Positions 39,793-48,716 of a DNA stretch of 64,000 nt are shown here, in pieces. Position 1 is the stretch's first letter. Each line of letters starts with the position of its first letter. The notes under the pieces are model-generated. The model did no database searches. It was given only the letters and a program-made list of their open reading frames with translations, and was not told where the DNA came from. A program made the translations under genes and the position numbers. Origin of the DNA: Streptomyces sp. MUM 178J (GTDB lineage Bacteria; Actinomycetota; Actinomycetes; Streptomycetales; Streptomycetaceae); contig NZ_JADWYQ010000002.1 in assembly GCF_022414575.1 (NCBI RefSeq), positions 124,001-188,000 of the forward strand, given 5' to 3'.

Positions 39793-41259
39793 TCAGGTCC
39801 GGCTGTCCGGCAGCGCCCAGCGGTGCGGGGCGATCAGCCGGTCGGCGCCGGCCGGGCCCCAGGAGCCGGGGGCGTACGGCTCGACCGGCGGCGGGTCCTG
39901 GAGCAGCGGGTCGGCCGCCTCCCAGAGCCGCTCGATCCCGTCGGAGCGGGTGAACAGCGACTGGTCGCCGAGCATGGCGTCCAGCAGAAGCCGCTCGTAC
40001 CCCTCCAGCGCGTGCACGGTGTTGAAGGACTCGGCGTAGCTGAAGAGCATCTCCTGCTCGCTCAGGCGCATGGCGGGGCCGGGGGACTTGACCAGGAAAC
40101 GGGCGGCGATGGCGCCGGGGTCGGCGAAGTCGATCACCAGCTCGTTGTTCCGTACGCCCGGGTCGCCTCCGCCGGCGAGCCGGAACATCCGCAGGGCGGG
40201 CTCCCGGAAGCCGAGTGTGACGACGTGCCGGCCCTGCGCCAGCGCCTTGCCCGAGCGGAGGTAGAAGGGCACGCCCGCCCAGCGCCAGTTGTCGATCTCG
40301 ACGCGCAGGGCGATGTAGGTCTCCGTGTCGGAGCGGGGGTCCACTCCCTGCTCGTCCCGGTAGCCCTCGTACTGTCCGCGCACGGCGTTCTGCCGGGACA
40401 GGGGCCGGAGGCTCTGGAAGACCTTCTCCTTCTCGTCCCTCAGGGGCGCGGCGGCGAGCACGGCGGGCGGTTCCATGGCCACGAATCCCAGGAGCTGGAA
40501 GAGATGGGTCACCACCATGTCGCGGAAGGCGCCGGTCCCTTCGTAGAAGCCGGCCCGGCCCTCGATGCCGATCTTCTCCGGCACGTCGATCTGCACATGG
40601 CTGATGTGGTCGCGGTTCCAGACGGGTTCGAAGAGTCCGTTGGCGAAGCGGAGGGCGAGGATGTTGTCGACGGACTCCTTGCCCAGGAAGTGGTCGATGC
40701 GGAAGACGCGGGACTCGTCGAAGACGGCGTGGACCGCGGCGTTGAGGGCGCGGGCGGACGCCAGGTCGGTGCCGAAGGGCTTCTCCACGATCAGCCGTGC
40801 GCCCTCGGCCAGTCCGGTGTCGCCGAGGAGCTCCACGACGGAGGTGAAGGCCGCGGGCGGCACTGCGAGATGGAACAGCCGCCGCGCGTCCGGGCCGAGC
40901 TCGCGTTCGGCCGCCGCCACGGCGGCGAGGAGCGGTTCGGCGGCGCCGGGGTCGGCCGCGCCGAAGGACAGCGTCCGCGCGAACGCCTCCCAGGCGTCGC
41001 CTTCGGGGGCCGACCGTCCGAACTCTGCGACGGCGTCGTGTGCGTGGGCGCGGAAGGCGTCGTCGCTGAGCGCGAACTGGGCGGGCGCGGTGCCGACGAT
41101 CCGGTAGCGTCGGGGCAGCAGTCCCGCCCTGGCGAGGTGGAAGAGGCCCGGCAGCAGCTTGCGCCGGGCGAGGTCCCCGGTCGCGCCGAACAGCACGATC
41201 ACATGGTCGTCGGGGACGGGCCCCGGGTCGTCGTGCGCTGTCGCGTCGGCCGTGTTCAT
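39793..41259 (-). CDS. zwf: Glucose-6-phosphate dehydrogenase
   Basis: 488 aa. Oxidises glucose-6-phosphate to 6-phosphogluconolactone, making NADPH. NADP-binding GATGDLARRKLLPGLF, catalytic segment VFRIDHFLGKESVDN and EKPFGTD are intact. The substrate Lys and His are in RIDHFLGK. Follows gnd by 4 nt; last gene of the tkt-tal-gnd-zwf operon. The usual partner opcA (activity-associated factor) and the pgi gene are absent from this operon. Confidence 0.96.
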   Translation of the reverse strand: MNTADATAHDDPGPVPDDHVIVLFGATGDLARRKLLPGLFHLARAGLLPRRYRIVGTAPAQFALSDDAFRAHAHDAVAEFGRSAPEGDAWEAFARTLSFGAADPGAAEPLLAAVAAAERELGPDARRLFHLAVPPAAFTSVVELLGDTGLAEGARLIVEKPFGTDLASARALNAAVHAVFDESRVFRIDHFLGKESVDNILALRFANGLFEPVWNRDHISHVQIDVPEKIGIEGRAGFYEGTGAFRDMVVTHLFQLLGFVAMEPPAVLAAAPLRDEKEKVFQSLRPLSRQNAVRGQYEGYRDEQGVDPRSDTETYIALRVEIDNWRWAGVPFYLRSGKALAQGRHVVTLGFREPALRMFRLAGGGDPGVRNNELVIDFADPGAIAARFLVKSPGPAMRLSEQEMLFSYAESFNTVHALEGYERLLLDAMLGDQSLFTRSDGIERLWEAADPLLQDPPPVEPYAPGSWGPAGADRLIAPHRWALPDSRT

Positions 41260-41263
41260 GCTC

Positions 41264-42295
41264 TCATCCCGCCTTCTCGGCGTGTCCGCCGAACTCGCCG
41301 CGCATCGCGGACAGCACCTTGCCGGTGAACTCCCCCAGCCGGCGCGATTCATAGCGCTGTGCGAGGGCGGCGCTGATGACGGGGGCGGGGACGCTCTCGT
41401 CGACGGCGGCGAGCACGGTCCAGCGGCCTTCGCCGGAGTCCGACACCCGGCCGGCGAACTCGTCGAGCCGCGGTGAGCGCGCCAGCGCGTCGGCGGTGAG
41501 GTCCACCAGCCAGGAGCCGACGACGGAGCCGCGCCGCCATACCTCGGCGACCTCGGCGACATCGATCTCGTACTGGTACGCCTCGGGTTCGCGCAGCGGC
41601 GCGGTCTCGGCGTCGACGGTGCGCCCGGTCAGCCCGGCGTCCGCGTGCTCGATGATGCTGAGCCCTTCGGCGATGGCGGCCATCATCCCGTACTCGACGC
41701 CGTTGTGGACCATCTTGACGAAGTGGCCGGCGCCGTTGGGCCCGCAGTGGAGGTAGCCGTCGGGGGCCGTCCCGTCGGCACGGGTCCTGCCGGGGGTGGC
41801 CGGGGCGCTGTCCGCGCCGGGGGCGATGGTCTTGAAGATCGGGTCGAGCCGGGTCACGGCCTCCGCTTCGCCGCCGATCATCAGGCAGTAGCCGCGCTCC
41901 AGCCCCCATACGCCGCCGGAGGTTCCGCAGTCGACGTAGTGGATGCCGTGTTCGGCGAGTTGCGCGGCGCGGACGATGTCGTCGCGGTAGTAGGAGTTGC
42001 CGCCGTCGATGACGGTGTCGCCGGACTGCAGCAGACCGGTGAGCTGGTCGAGCGCCGGCTGCACGACTCCGGCGGGCACCATCAGCCAGACTGCGCGGGG
42101 CGGGGTCAGCTCGGCGACGAGGGCCTCCATGGAGGAGGCGGGCGTCGCGCCCTCGTCCGCCAGCTTCTGCACGGCGGCGGGATCGAGGTCGTGGACGACG
42201 CATCGGTGGCCGTCCCCCATCAGCCGGCGCACGAGATTGGCGCCCATGCGGCCGAGCCCGACCATGCCGAGCTGCATAGGTGTGTCCGTGGTCAT
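41264..42295 (-). CDS. gnd: 6-phosphogluconate dehydrogenase, short form
   Basis: 343 aa, well below the 470-480 aa of the classical enzyme; matches the short decarboxylating GndA/YqeC type. NAD(P)-binding GMVGLGRMGANLVRRLM, active-site KMVHNGVEYGMM and GGVWGLERGYCLMIGG. It decarboxylates 6-phosphogluconate to ribulose-5-phosphate with NAD(P)H. The cofactor of short forms is often NAD. An insert with APATPGRTRADGTAPDG sits in the mid-region. Starts 63 nt after tal. Confidence 0.93.
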   Translation of the reverse strand: MTTDTPMQLGMVGLGRMGANLVRRLMGDGHRCVVHDLDPAAVQKLADEGATPASSMEALVAELTPPRAVWLMVPAGVVQPALDQLTGLLQSGDTVIDGGNSYYRDDIVRAAQLAEHGIHYVDCGTSGGVWGLERGYCLMIGGEAEAVTRLDPIFKTIAPGADSAPATPGRTRADGTAPDGYLHCGPNGAGHFVKMVHNGVEYGMMAAIAEGLSIIEHADAGLTGRTVDAETAPLREPEAYQYEIDVAEVAEVWRRGSVVGSWLVDLTADALARSPRLDEFAGRVSDSGEGRWTVLAAVDESVPAPVISAALAQRYESRRLGEFTGKVLSAMRGEFGGHAEKAG

Positions 42296-42358
42296 GGGCG
42301 GCCTCCCGTTGGTCGGTGGGTGGGGCTTTCGCGTCGGGGCGCGTCGGGATTGCGGGTC

Positions 42359-43432
42359 TCAGGTGAGGGCGGAGCTCTGTGCGGTGATGCGGGCCATCAG
42401 GTCACGCCAGGAGGCGACGAAGGACGCCGCGCCCTCGTTCTGGAGGCGGGAGGCGAGCGCCTGGAGGTCGACGCCCGCGGCGGCGAACCGGCCGAGCGTC
42501 TCGTCGCAGTCGCCGCCGTCGGCCGGAAGGGGCCGGTCGACCTCTCCGTGGTCGTGGAAGGCCTCCAGGGTGGCGTCGGGCATGGTGTTGACGGTGAACG
42601 GCGCGGCCAGCCCGTGGACGTACAGCGTGTCGGGGGCTTCCGGGTCCTTGGTGCGGGTGCTGGCCCACAGGAGCCGCTGCATTCGCATGCCCGCGTTCTG
42701 CAGGCGCCGCACCCGGTCGGAGTCGGACAGCGTGCGGTAGGCGCGGTAGACGTCGAGCCCCACGGCGAGCCCCAGCCGGTCCTGGAGCTCCTGCGGCGCC
42801 CGGTCGGCGACGGCGACGTCCCAGCGGGACATGAAAACCGAGGCGACCGAGCCGACGGCTGGGTCCAGACCGGCCGCGACACGCCGCTCGGCCCCCTCGA
42901 GGAAGGCGTCCGCGGCTGCGCGGTAGTGGTCGGCGGAGAACAGCAGGGTGACGTTGACGGGCACGCCTGCGGCGATGCACTCGGTGATCGCCGGGAGTCC
43001 TTCCGGGGTGCCGGGGATCTTGATGAAGAGGTTGCGTCGGCCTGCGCGGGCATGCAGGTCCTTCGCGGCCCGCACGGTCGCCCGGGTGTCGTGGGCGAGG
43101 TCGGGGGACACCTCCAGGGAGACCCAGCCGTCGACGCCGTCGGTGCGGTCGTGCACGGGCAGGAACAGATCCGCCGCCCGGCGCAGGTCTTCCAGGGCCA
43201 GCTCAAAGAACAGCTCCTCGCCGAAGTGTCCGCGCGCCGACAGCTCCGCGATGGCGCTGTCGTAGTCGCCGGAGGCGATGGCCTTGTCGAAGATGGACGG
43301 GTTCGAGGTGAGGCCGGTGACGGAGTACGCGTCGATGTAGTGCTGGATCTTCCCCGAGTCGAGCATGCCGCGGGTGATGTTGTCGAGCCACAGGCTCTGG
43401 CCGTGCTCGCGCAGGGTCTCGGTCGCTTTCAC
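42359..43432 (-). CDS. tal: Transaldolase
   Basis: 357 aa. Moves a three-carbon ketol unit from sedoheptulose-7-phosphate to glyceraldehyde-3-phosphate. N-terminal GLTSNPSIFDKAI and the Schiff-base Lys in NLFIKIPGTPEG are present. Length suits the subfamily found in actinobacteria. Start is GTG at 43432, overlapping the tkt stop as GTGA. Pentose-phosphate, non-oxidative branch. Confidence 0.96.
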   Translation of the reverse strand: MKATETLREHGQSLWLDNITRGMLDSGKIQHYIDAYSVTGLTSNPSIFDKAIASGDYDSAIAELSARGHFGEELFFELALEDLRRAADLFLPVHDRTDGVDGWVSLEVSPDLAHDTRATVRAAKDLHARAGRRNLFIKIPGTPEGLPAITECIAAGVPVNVTLLFSADHYRAAADAFLEGAERRVAAGLDPAVGSVASVFMSRWDVAVADRAPQELQDRLGLAVGLDVYRAYRTLSDSDRVRRLQNAGMRMQRLLWASTRTKDPEAPDTLYVHGLAAPFTVNTMPDATLEAFHDHGEVDRPLPADGGDCDETLGRFAAAGVDLQALASRLQNEGAASFVASWRDLMARITAQSSALT

Positions 43433-45492
43433 ACCGCCACCCCCTGCCGCTCGGCGACCAGTTCGCGTGCGGCCTGGGCGACTCTCTCGGGAGTGAAGCC
43501 GAACTTGGTCAGCAGATGCTTCAGCGGGGCCGACGCGCCGTAGGTGTGCATGCCGATGACGATCCCCCGGTCGCCCACGTACCGGTCCCAGCCGAAGGCA
43601 GAGGCCTGCTCGACGCCCACCCGAGCGGTGACGGCGGGCGGCAGCACCCGGTCCCGGTACTCCTTGGGCTGGCGGTCGAACAGCTCCCAGCAGGGCATGC
43701 TGACGACCCTGGCGGCGATGCCGTCTCCGGCGAGTTCCTCGCGGGCGGACAGCGCGAGGGAGACTTCGGAGCCGGTGGCCATCAGGATGACGTCCGGTTG
43801 TCCGTCGGGCGCGTCGGCGAGGACGTACGCGCCTTGGGCCAGGCCGGAGGCGGGCGCGAGCCGCGAGCGGTCGAGCGTCGGCAGGGCCTGCCGGGAGAGG
43901 ACCAGCGCGGCCGGCTCGCGGCGCAGTGCCGTGACGGTCCGCCAGGTCTCGGTCACCTCGCCCGCGTCGCAGGGGCGGAAGACGAGGAGACCGGGCATGG
44001 CGCGCAGTCCGGCGAGCTGCTCTACGGGCTGGTGGGTGGGGCCGTCCTCGCCCACTCCGATGGAGTCGTGGGTGAAGACGTGGATGACGGGGATCTCCAT
44101 CAGGGCCGACAGCCGGATGGCCGCCTTGGCGTAGTCGGAGAAGATCAGGAATCCGGACCAGTACGGGCGGAGTTTGGTCAGCGCCATGCCGTTGGCGACG
44201 GCCGCCGCCGCGTGCTCGCGGATGCCGAGGTGGAGGTTGCGCCCGGAGGGCTCGTCGGGCTGGAAGTCGCCCGCGCCGCCGAAGGTGAGGCGGGTCTTGG
44301 TCGACGGCGACAGGTCGGCCGAGCCGCCGAGCAGCCAGGGCACCTTCTGGGCGAGGGCGTTGAGCACCTGTCCCGAGGAGTCTCGGCTGGCGATCCCCTT
44401 GGGGTCGGCGGGGAAGTCGGGCAGGTCGCCGTCCCAGCCGTCGGGCAGTTCACGGCGCTGGATGCGGTCCAGTTCGTCGGCCAGGGCGGGCCAGGCGGCG
44501 CGGTAGGCGTCGAGCTGCTTCTCCCACGCGCCGCGCAGCTCCGCTCCGCGTGCGCCGATGCCCCGGTCGAACCAGTCCCGCACGCCGTCGGGGATGTGGA
44601 AGGTCTCGTCAGGCGGCATGCCGAGGAAGCGTTTGGTCTCCCGTACGCCCGCCGCCCCGAACGGCGCCCCGTGGGCCTTCGGGGAGTCCTCCACGGGGGA
44701 GCCGTAGCCGATGTGGCTGTGCACCAGGATGAGGGTGGGGCGCTCGGTCTCGGCATGGAAGGAGTGGAAGGCGCGTGCCGCGGCGTCGAGGTCGTTGGCG
44801 TCGGAGACGGTGGTGACGTTCCAGCCGTAGGCGAGGAAGCGGGCGGCGACGTCCTCGGTGAAGGTGATGTCGGTATGGCCCTCGATCGTCACCCGGTTGG
44901 AGTCGTAGATCCAGCACAGGTTGGACAGTCCGTGGTGTCCGGCGAGGGAAGCGGCCTCGGAGGAGACGCCCTCCATCATGCAGCCGTCTCCGGCGAGCGC
45001 GTAGACGTCGTAGTCGAAGAGCTCGAAGCCCTCCTTGTTGTACCGGGCGGCGAGCCAGCGGCCCGCCATCGCCATGCCGACGGAGGTGGCGACGCCCTGG
45101 CCGAGGGGGCCGGTGGTGGTCTCGACCCCGCTGGTCCAGCGGTACTCGGGGTGCCCGGGACAGCGGGAGTCGAGCTGCCGGAAGCTCTTGAGGTCGTCGA
45201 GCGTCACCGAGGCGCGCCCCAGGATCTCGTAGTCCGGGTCTACGGCCCGCACACCGGTCAGATGCAGCAGGGACCACAGCAGTGCGGAGGCATGGCCTTC
45301 GGACAGCACGAAGCGGTCGCGGTTGGGCCAGATGGGGTCCCGGGGGTCAAAGCGGAGGAATCTCTGCCACAGCGTGTACGCGACGGGCGCGATCCCCATC
45401 GGGGTACCCGGATGGCCGGACTCGGCCTGCTGGATCGCGTCCATGCACAGGCCGCGGATGGTGTTCACCGACAGAGTGTCCAGGTCGGTCAT
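43429..45492 (-). CDS. tkt: Transketolase
   Basis: 687 aa thiamine-diphosphate enzyme of the non-oxidative pentose-phosphate route. ThDP/Mg motif GDGCMMEGVSSEAASLAGH with NRVTIEGHTD, the Pyr domain with DSIGVGEDGPTHQPVEQLAGLR, and C-terminal ASAFGWDRYVG. The ATG at 45492 has GGAAAG 6 nt upstream. First gene of tkt-tal-gnd-zwf; upstream is a USP gene 145 nt away in the same direction, perhaps co-regulated. Confidence 0.96.
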   Translation of the reverse strand: MTDLDTLSVNTIRGLCMDAIQQAESGHPGTPMGIAPVAYTLWQRFLRFDPRDPIWPNRDRFVLSEGHASALLWSLLHLTGVRAVDPDYEILGRASVTLDDLKSFRQLDSRCPGHPEYRWTSGVETTTGPLGQGVATSVGMAMAGRWLAARYNKEGFELFDYDVYALAGDGCMMEGVSSEAASLAGHHGLSNLCWIYDSNRVTIEGHTDITFTEDVAARFLAYGWNVTTVSDANDLDAAARAFHSFHAETERPTLILVHSHIGYGSPVEDSPKAHGAPFGAAGVRETKRFLGMPPDETFHIPDGVRDWFDRGIGARGAELRGAWEKQLDAYRAAWPALADELDRIQRRELPDGWDGDLPDFPADPKGIASRDSSGQVLNALAQKVPWLLGGSADLSPSTKTRLTFGGAGDFQPDEPSGRNLHLGIREHAAAAVANGMALTKLRPYWSGFLIFSDYAKAAIRLSALMEIPVIHVFTHDSIGVGEDGPTHQPVEQLAGLRAMPGLLVFRPCDAGEVTETWRTVTALRREPAALVLSRQALPTLDRSRLAPASGLAQGAYVLADAPDGQPDVILMATGSEVSLALSAREELAGDGIAARVVSMPCWELFDRQPKEYRDRVLPPAVTARVGVEQASAFGWDRYVGDRGIVIGMHTYGASAPLKHLLTKFGFTPERVAQAARELVAERQGVAV

Positions 45493-45636
45493 GGGCGCTT
45501 TCCGTTGCTCGGGCGGACACGGGCACTTCCAGTACATGCCGCATCGCCCGCACCCGCACCCGCACGGGGCTCCGCCGTACGCCATCTGCCCGCCGCCCGC
45601 GGTCCCGGGCCCGCGCGGACGGGCGGGCGGGCCCGG

Positions 45637-46500
45637 TCAGCCGTGCGGGACGACGGCCACGGGGCACGGGGCGTGGTGGATCACGGCGTGCGTGGTGGAG
45701 CCGATGTGCGTTCGCGGCTCATGCCCGCGGTGGCGGCCCACGACCAGCAGCCGCGCCCCGGCGGCCGCCTCCACGAGGCGCCGGCCCGACCGCCCGGACA
45801 CCACCTGCTCGTCCACCGCCATCTGGGGGAACCGGTCGCGGTACGGGCGTACGGCATCCGAGACTGCCGTCGTCAGCTGCTGCTCCGCCTTCGCCCCGGC
45901 GTCGCTCTCCGCGACGGCCCTGTGGTGGAGGGCGGCCAGCCGCCAGCTGTGCACGATGTGCAGCGGCGCGGAGTGGCGGGCCGCGAAGTCGGCGGCGAAG
46001 TCGATCACCTCGTCCGCGGGGTGCTTCAGATCCAGTCCGAGGACCACCCGGCCGTCGCCGGGCTCTCCGGGACGCGTCCCGTCACCGTGCCGCACGAGCA
46101 CGACCGGCCGCTCGGCCTGCGCCACGACCTCCTGCCCCACCGAGCCGAAGAGAAAGCCGCCGGCCGCGCCGAAGCCGTGGGAGCCCAGCACCAGCATCTC
46201 GGCGTCGGCGCCCGCGGCCAGGAGCACGCGGGTGGGAGCGTCCTCGATCTCCTCGGCGGTCGTGGCAAGCCCGGGCCTGCGCGCCCGCGCCCGCTCCTCC
46301 ATCTCGCCGAGCAGACTGCGCGCCCGCTCGGCCAGTTCGTCACGGGCGGGCTGCACGGCGACGATCGGATGCTCCTGCCAGAGCGAGGCGTTGACCAGCC
46401 GCAGACCGGCGTCCCGCAGGGCGGCCTCGTCCGCGGCCCAGTCCACCGCCGCCAGGCTCTCGTCGGAGCCGTCCACGCCGACCGCGATCTGTCCCGGCAT
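45637..46500 (-). CDS. Universal stress protein, two USP domains
   Basis: 287 aa, two UspA domains (about 1-140 and 150-287). First: GSHGFGAAGGFLFGSVGQE nucleotide signature. Second: GRHRGHEPRTHIGSTTHAVIH, degenerate glycines. ATG at 46500 with GGAGAGG nearby. Fourth USP gene in the window but outside the main island, and no GGGNC box was found upstream. Just upstream is the imperfect palindrome GTTC-CTGC-GAAC (46525-46536). Together with the pentose-phosphate operon it points to stress-linked NADPH supply. Confidence 0.94.
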   Translation of the reverse strand: MPGQIAVGVDGSDESLAAVDWAADEAALRDAGLRLVNASLWQEHPIVAVQPARDELAERARSLLGEMEERARARRPGLATTAEEIEDAPTRVLLAAGADAEMLVLGSHGFGAAGGFLFGSVGQEVVAQAERPVVLVRHGDGTRPGEPGDGRVVLGLDLKHPADEVIDFAADFAARHSAPLHIVHSWRLAALHHRAVAESDAGAKAEQQLTTAVSDAVRPYRDRFPQMAVDEQVVSGRSGRRLVEAAAGARLLVVGRHRGHEPRTHIGSTTHAVIHHAPCPVAVVPHG

Positions 46501-47118
46501 GCTGCCTCTCCTCGTCTCGTGGGGGTTCCTGCGAACGATCCGTCGCGGGTGTCCGCACGGGAGAACACTTCTGATCAAAACTCATCATCGCTGGCGAAAT
46601 CATGCCATGACGGTCGCTCAGTCAGGCGCTCTCCGGGCCCCGACGGGATGTCATGGCTGGCTGCGGCCGCGGGTCGCCGCGGGAGAGGTCGCCGCTCTGC
46701 CCGAGCCGGTGATCGGGGTACTGGTCCTCGGCCCCGTCATCGAGACCGCGCGCCGGTGGCCGGCCGGCACATACGACGTCGATCTCGGCCGGGCCGCACG
46801 CATCCTGCCCGAGCGGATCTGGCGGTCCGTGCAGCCGGACGGGAGCGGGGCCCGAGCGACCGCCCGCGCCGTCGGCCGGGCTCCTCGCACACGGCCGCAG
46901 CCGGTGGGCCGACTGGCTGGAGCCTTCTGTTCCGCAACCGCTCCGCTGGGGTTTTTGAGCGCCGACACACGTCTGATGCCTGTGAGTTGGCTTATTCGCG
47001 CCGGTGACACCCCTCAGCCGATCCCTTATCTATGGCATACGTGTGCGAGATCCCGACGACCAGTCGAACGACAGGAAAGCGCGCCCGCGGGCGCCGGCAT
47101 CGCGGGGGTGGCAGATCA
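46501..47118. other. Intergenic region, 618 bp, with possible gene remnant
   Basis: An AT-richer stretch (ACTTCTGATCAAAACTCATC, 46566-46585) probably holds the USP promoter. From 46606 a plus-strand frame begins MTVAQSGALRAPTGCHGWLR and continues PEPVIGVLVLGPVIETARRW, but it runs on without a plausible stop or homology and loses pattern after about 80 codons. I regard it as unassigned, possibly a decayed gene. The AT-rich TTTTTGAGCGCC and CTTATCTATGGCAT near 46950-47035 likely belong to the SARP promoter. Confidence 0.4.
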
Positions 47119-48060
47119 GTGTTGGCCAAGCGGACCAGACCTATGGCGGGCTTGACTTCTCATGACGGATGCGGCTCTCTGCCGGACTGCGCTCGGAGCG
47201 CCGACGGCGAGGCGGGCGGGCCGCAAACGCCGACGTATCTGGTCCTGGGCCCGCTGGAGGTCCGGCGGGCGGGTGTGCCGTGCACCCCCACGGCCCGCAA
47301 GCGGCGCGCGCTGCTGGCGCTGCTGCTGCTCCACGCGAACCGGTCGTTCCCGGTGGGCGCCCTGATCGACGAACTGTGGGACGGCCGGCCTCCCCGGTCG
47401 GCGGTGGCGACGCTGCAGATGTATGTGTCGGGGCTGCGCCGGACGCTGGACCCCGGGCACAGCCGCGAGGGCCGCGACCCCCGACGGCATCCGCTGCTCC
47501 GCACCTCCGGCTCCGGCTATCAGCTGTGCGTACGACCGGGTGAGCTGGATCTGGACCGGTTCCGGGCGGCGGCCGCCCACGGCCGGGAGCTGATGGCCGC
47601 CGGTGACTGCCCGGCGGCCACGGAATCGTTTCGGCAGGCGTTGGCCCTGTGGCGGGGCACCCCCCTCGGCGATCTGGGCCAGAGCGGCCTCCCCGCCCAC
47701 TACGCGGTACGGCTGGAGGAGGAGCGCCTGGCGCTGGTCCACGACCGGGTCGGCGCGGACATCTGCAGGGGCCGGGCGCACGAGGTGGTGGGCGAACTCG
47801 AGGAGCTCTGCGCACGTCACCCGCTGCGCGAGGGCTTCCATGAGCAGCTGATGCTGGCCCTCGCCGCGACCGGACGCCTCGCGGAGGCCCTGGACGCGTA
47901 TGCGCGGGCCCGGCGCACGGTGGTGGAGAACACCGGGATCGAGCCGGGCCCCGGCCTCAGGAGCACCCAGCAGGCCCTGCTGACCGGGGCCCTCCCGGGC
48001 AACGCCGGCCATGAGCGGTGCGGCGCCCGTACGCTCCAGCCGGCGGCCGGCCGTCGCTGA
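47119..48060 (+). CDS. SARP-type regulator (AfsR N-terminal half only)
   Basis: About 313 aa. The OmpR-like DNA-binding domain starts at TYLVLGPLEVRRAGVPC, with the recognition part NRSFPVGALIDELWDGRPPRSAVATLQMYVSGLRR; then the bacterial transcriptional activator domain (ELDLDRFRAAAAHGRELMAAGD through PLREGFHEQLMLAL). It lacks the NB-ARC and TPR domains of AfsR. SARPs activate antibiotic and peptide clusters. Start uncertain: GTG at 47119 (GGTGG upstream), ATG at 47143, or ATG at 47032. It converges on the RiPP-like locus, whose TPR protein carries a STAND-like remnant, so regulator functions may be split between the two genes. Confidence 0.85.
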   Translation: MLAKRTRPMAGLTSHDGCGSLPDCARSADGEAGGPQTPTYLVLGPLEVRRAGVPCTPTARKRRALLALLLLHANRSFPVGALIDELWDGRPPRSAVATLQMYVSGLRRTLDPGHSREGRDPRRHPLLRTSGSGYQLCVRPGELDLDRFRAAAAHGRELMAAGDCPAATESFRQALALWRGTPLGDLGQSGLPAHYAVRLEEERLALVHDRVGADICRGRAHEVVGELEELCARHPLREGFHEQLMLALAATGRLAEALDAYARARRTVVENTGIEPGPGLRSTQQALLTGALPGNAGHERCGARTLQPAAGRR

Positions 48061-48158
48061 GGTCGTCCCGTACGCCGAGGCCGGTCCGACCCGAGGGGCC
48101 GTCCGGGCGGGGCGAGGGCCCCGGAGCCGGGCGGCGGACGCCGAAGCGCGGCGGCGGG

Positions 48159-48704
48159 TCAGTCCGGCGGGCCGGGCAGGGCGCGGCCAAGACGCCAGTC
48201 CAGGCGGCGGTGGAAGTACACCAGAGGCTCGCCCTCTTTGAGCACGCAGTGCACCGCCTCGCCCACCACGATGACATGGTCGCCGTGCGGGAACAGCGCC
48301 TCCGCCCGGCACTTGACGTAGACGGGCACATCCGCGAGGCGCGGCACCTCCCCGTCCCACTCCCACAGCGCATCGGCGAACTTGTCCTCGGCACTGCCCG
48401 CGAAGACCCGGGCCAGGGCGGCGTCCGTACGGGCCAGCAGATGGACGCCGAAGGCGGCGCCCGCCCCGGTCCCCAGCTCGCGGCAGGTGCGCGAGCTGCG
48501 GGCGAGCGCCACGAGCACCGAGGGAGGGTCCACGCTGTACGAGCAGAGCGACGACACCAGCAGCCCGCACGGCCGGCCGTCGGCCCCCCGCAGGGACACC
48601 ACCGCCACGCCCGACACCAGGCGGGACATCGCCTCGGTGAAGCGTTCCGCCGACTCGGTCCGCTCCCGCCGTCCCAGACCCGTCTCCCGCTGCCCCAGCC
48701 CCAT
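48159..48704 (-). CDS. Flavin reductase-like domain protein
   Basis: 181 aa, flavin reductase-like split barrel. Family pattern: FTEAMSRLVSGVAVVSLRGADG, the CGLLVSSLCSYSVDPPSVLVALARSS strand pair, and a late GDHVIVVGEAVHC. Members reduce FMN/FAD with NAD(P)H for a partner monooxygenase, or act on their own. No flavin monooxygenase is near. Stop lies 99 nt from the convergent SARP; start lies 12 nt after the TPR gene. Last gene of the putative peptide operon, so a modifying or redox role on the peptide is possible. Confidence 0.87.
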   Translation of the reverse strand: MGLGQRETGLGRRERTESAERFTEAMSRLVSGVAVVSLRGADGRPCGLLVSSLCSYSVDPPSVLVALARSSRTCRELGTGAGAAFGVHLLARTDAALARVFAGSAEDKFADALWEWDGEVPRLADVPVYVKCRAEALFPHGDHVIVVGEAVHCVLKEGEPLVYFHRRLDWRLGRALPGPPD

Positions 48705-48716
48705 GCGGCCCCGCCC

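Noticed and set aside
45493..46620. A DosR-like box for the fourth USP gene
   Set aside because: No GGGNC-N4-GNCCC dyad is present upstream of 46500; only the unrelated GTTC-CTGC-GAAC was seen.
43516..47007. An 1163-codon frame opposite tkt and the USP gene
   Set aside because: Shadow of well-supported minus-strand genes.
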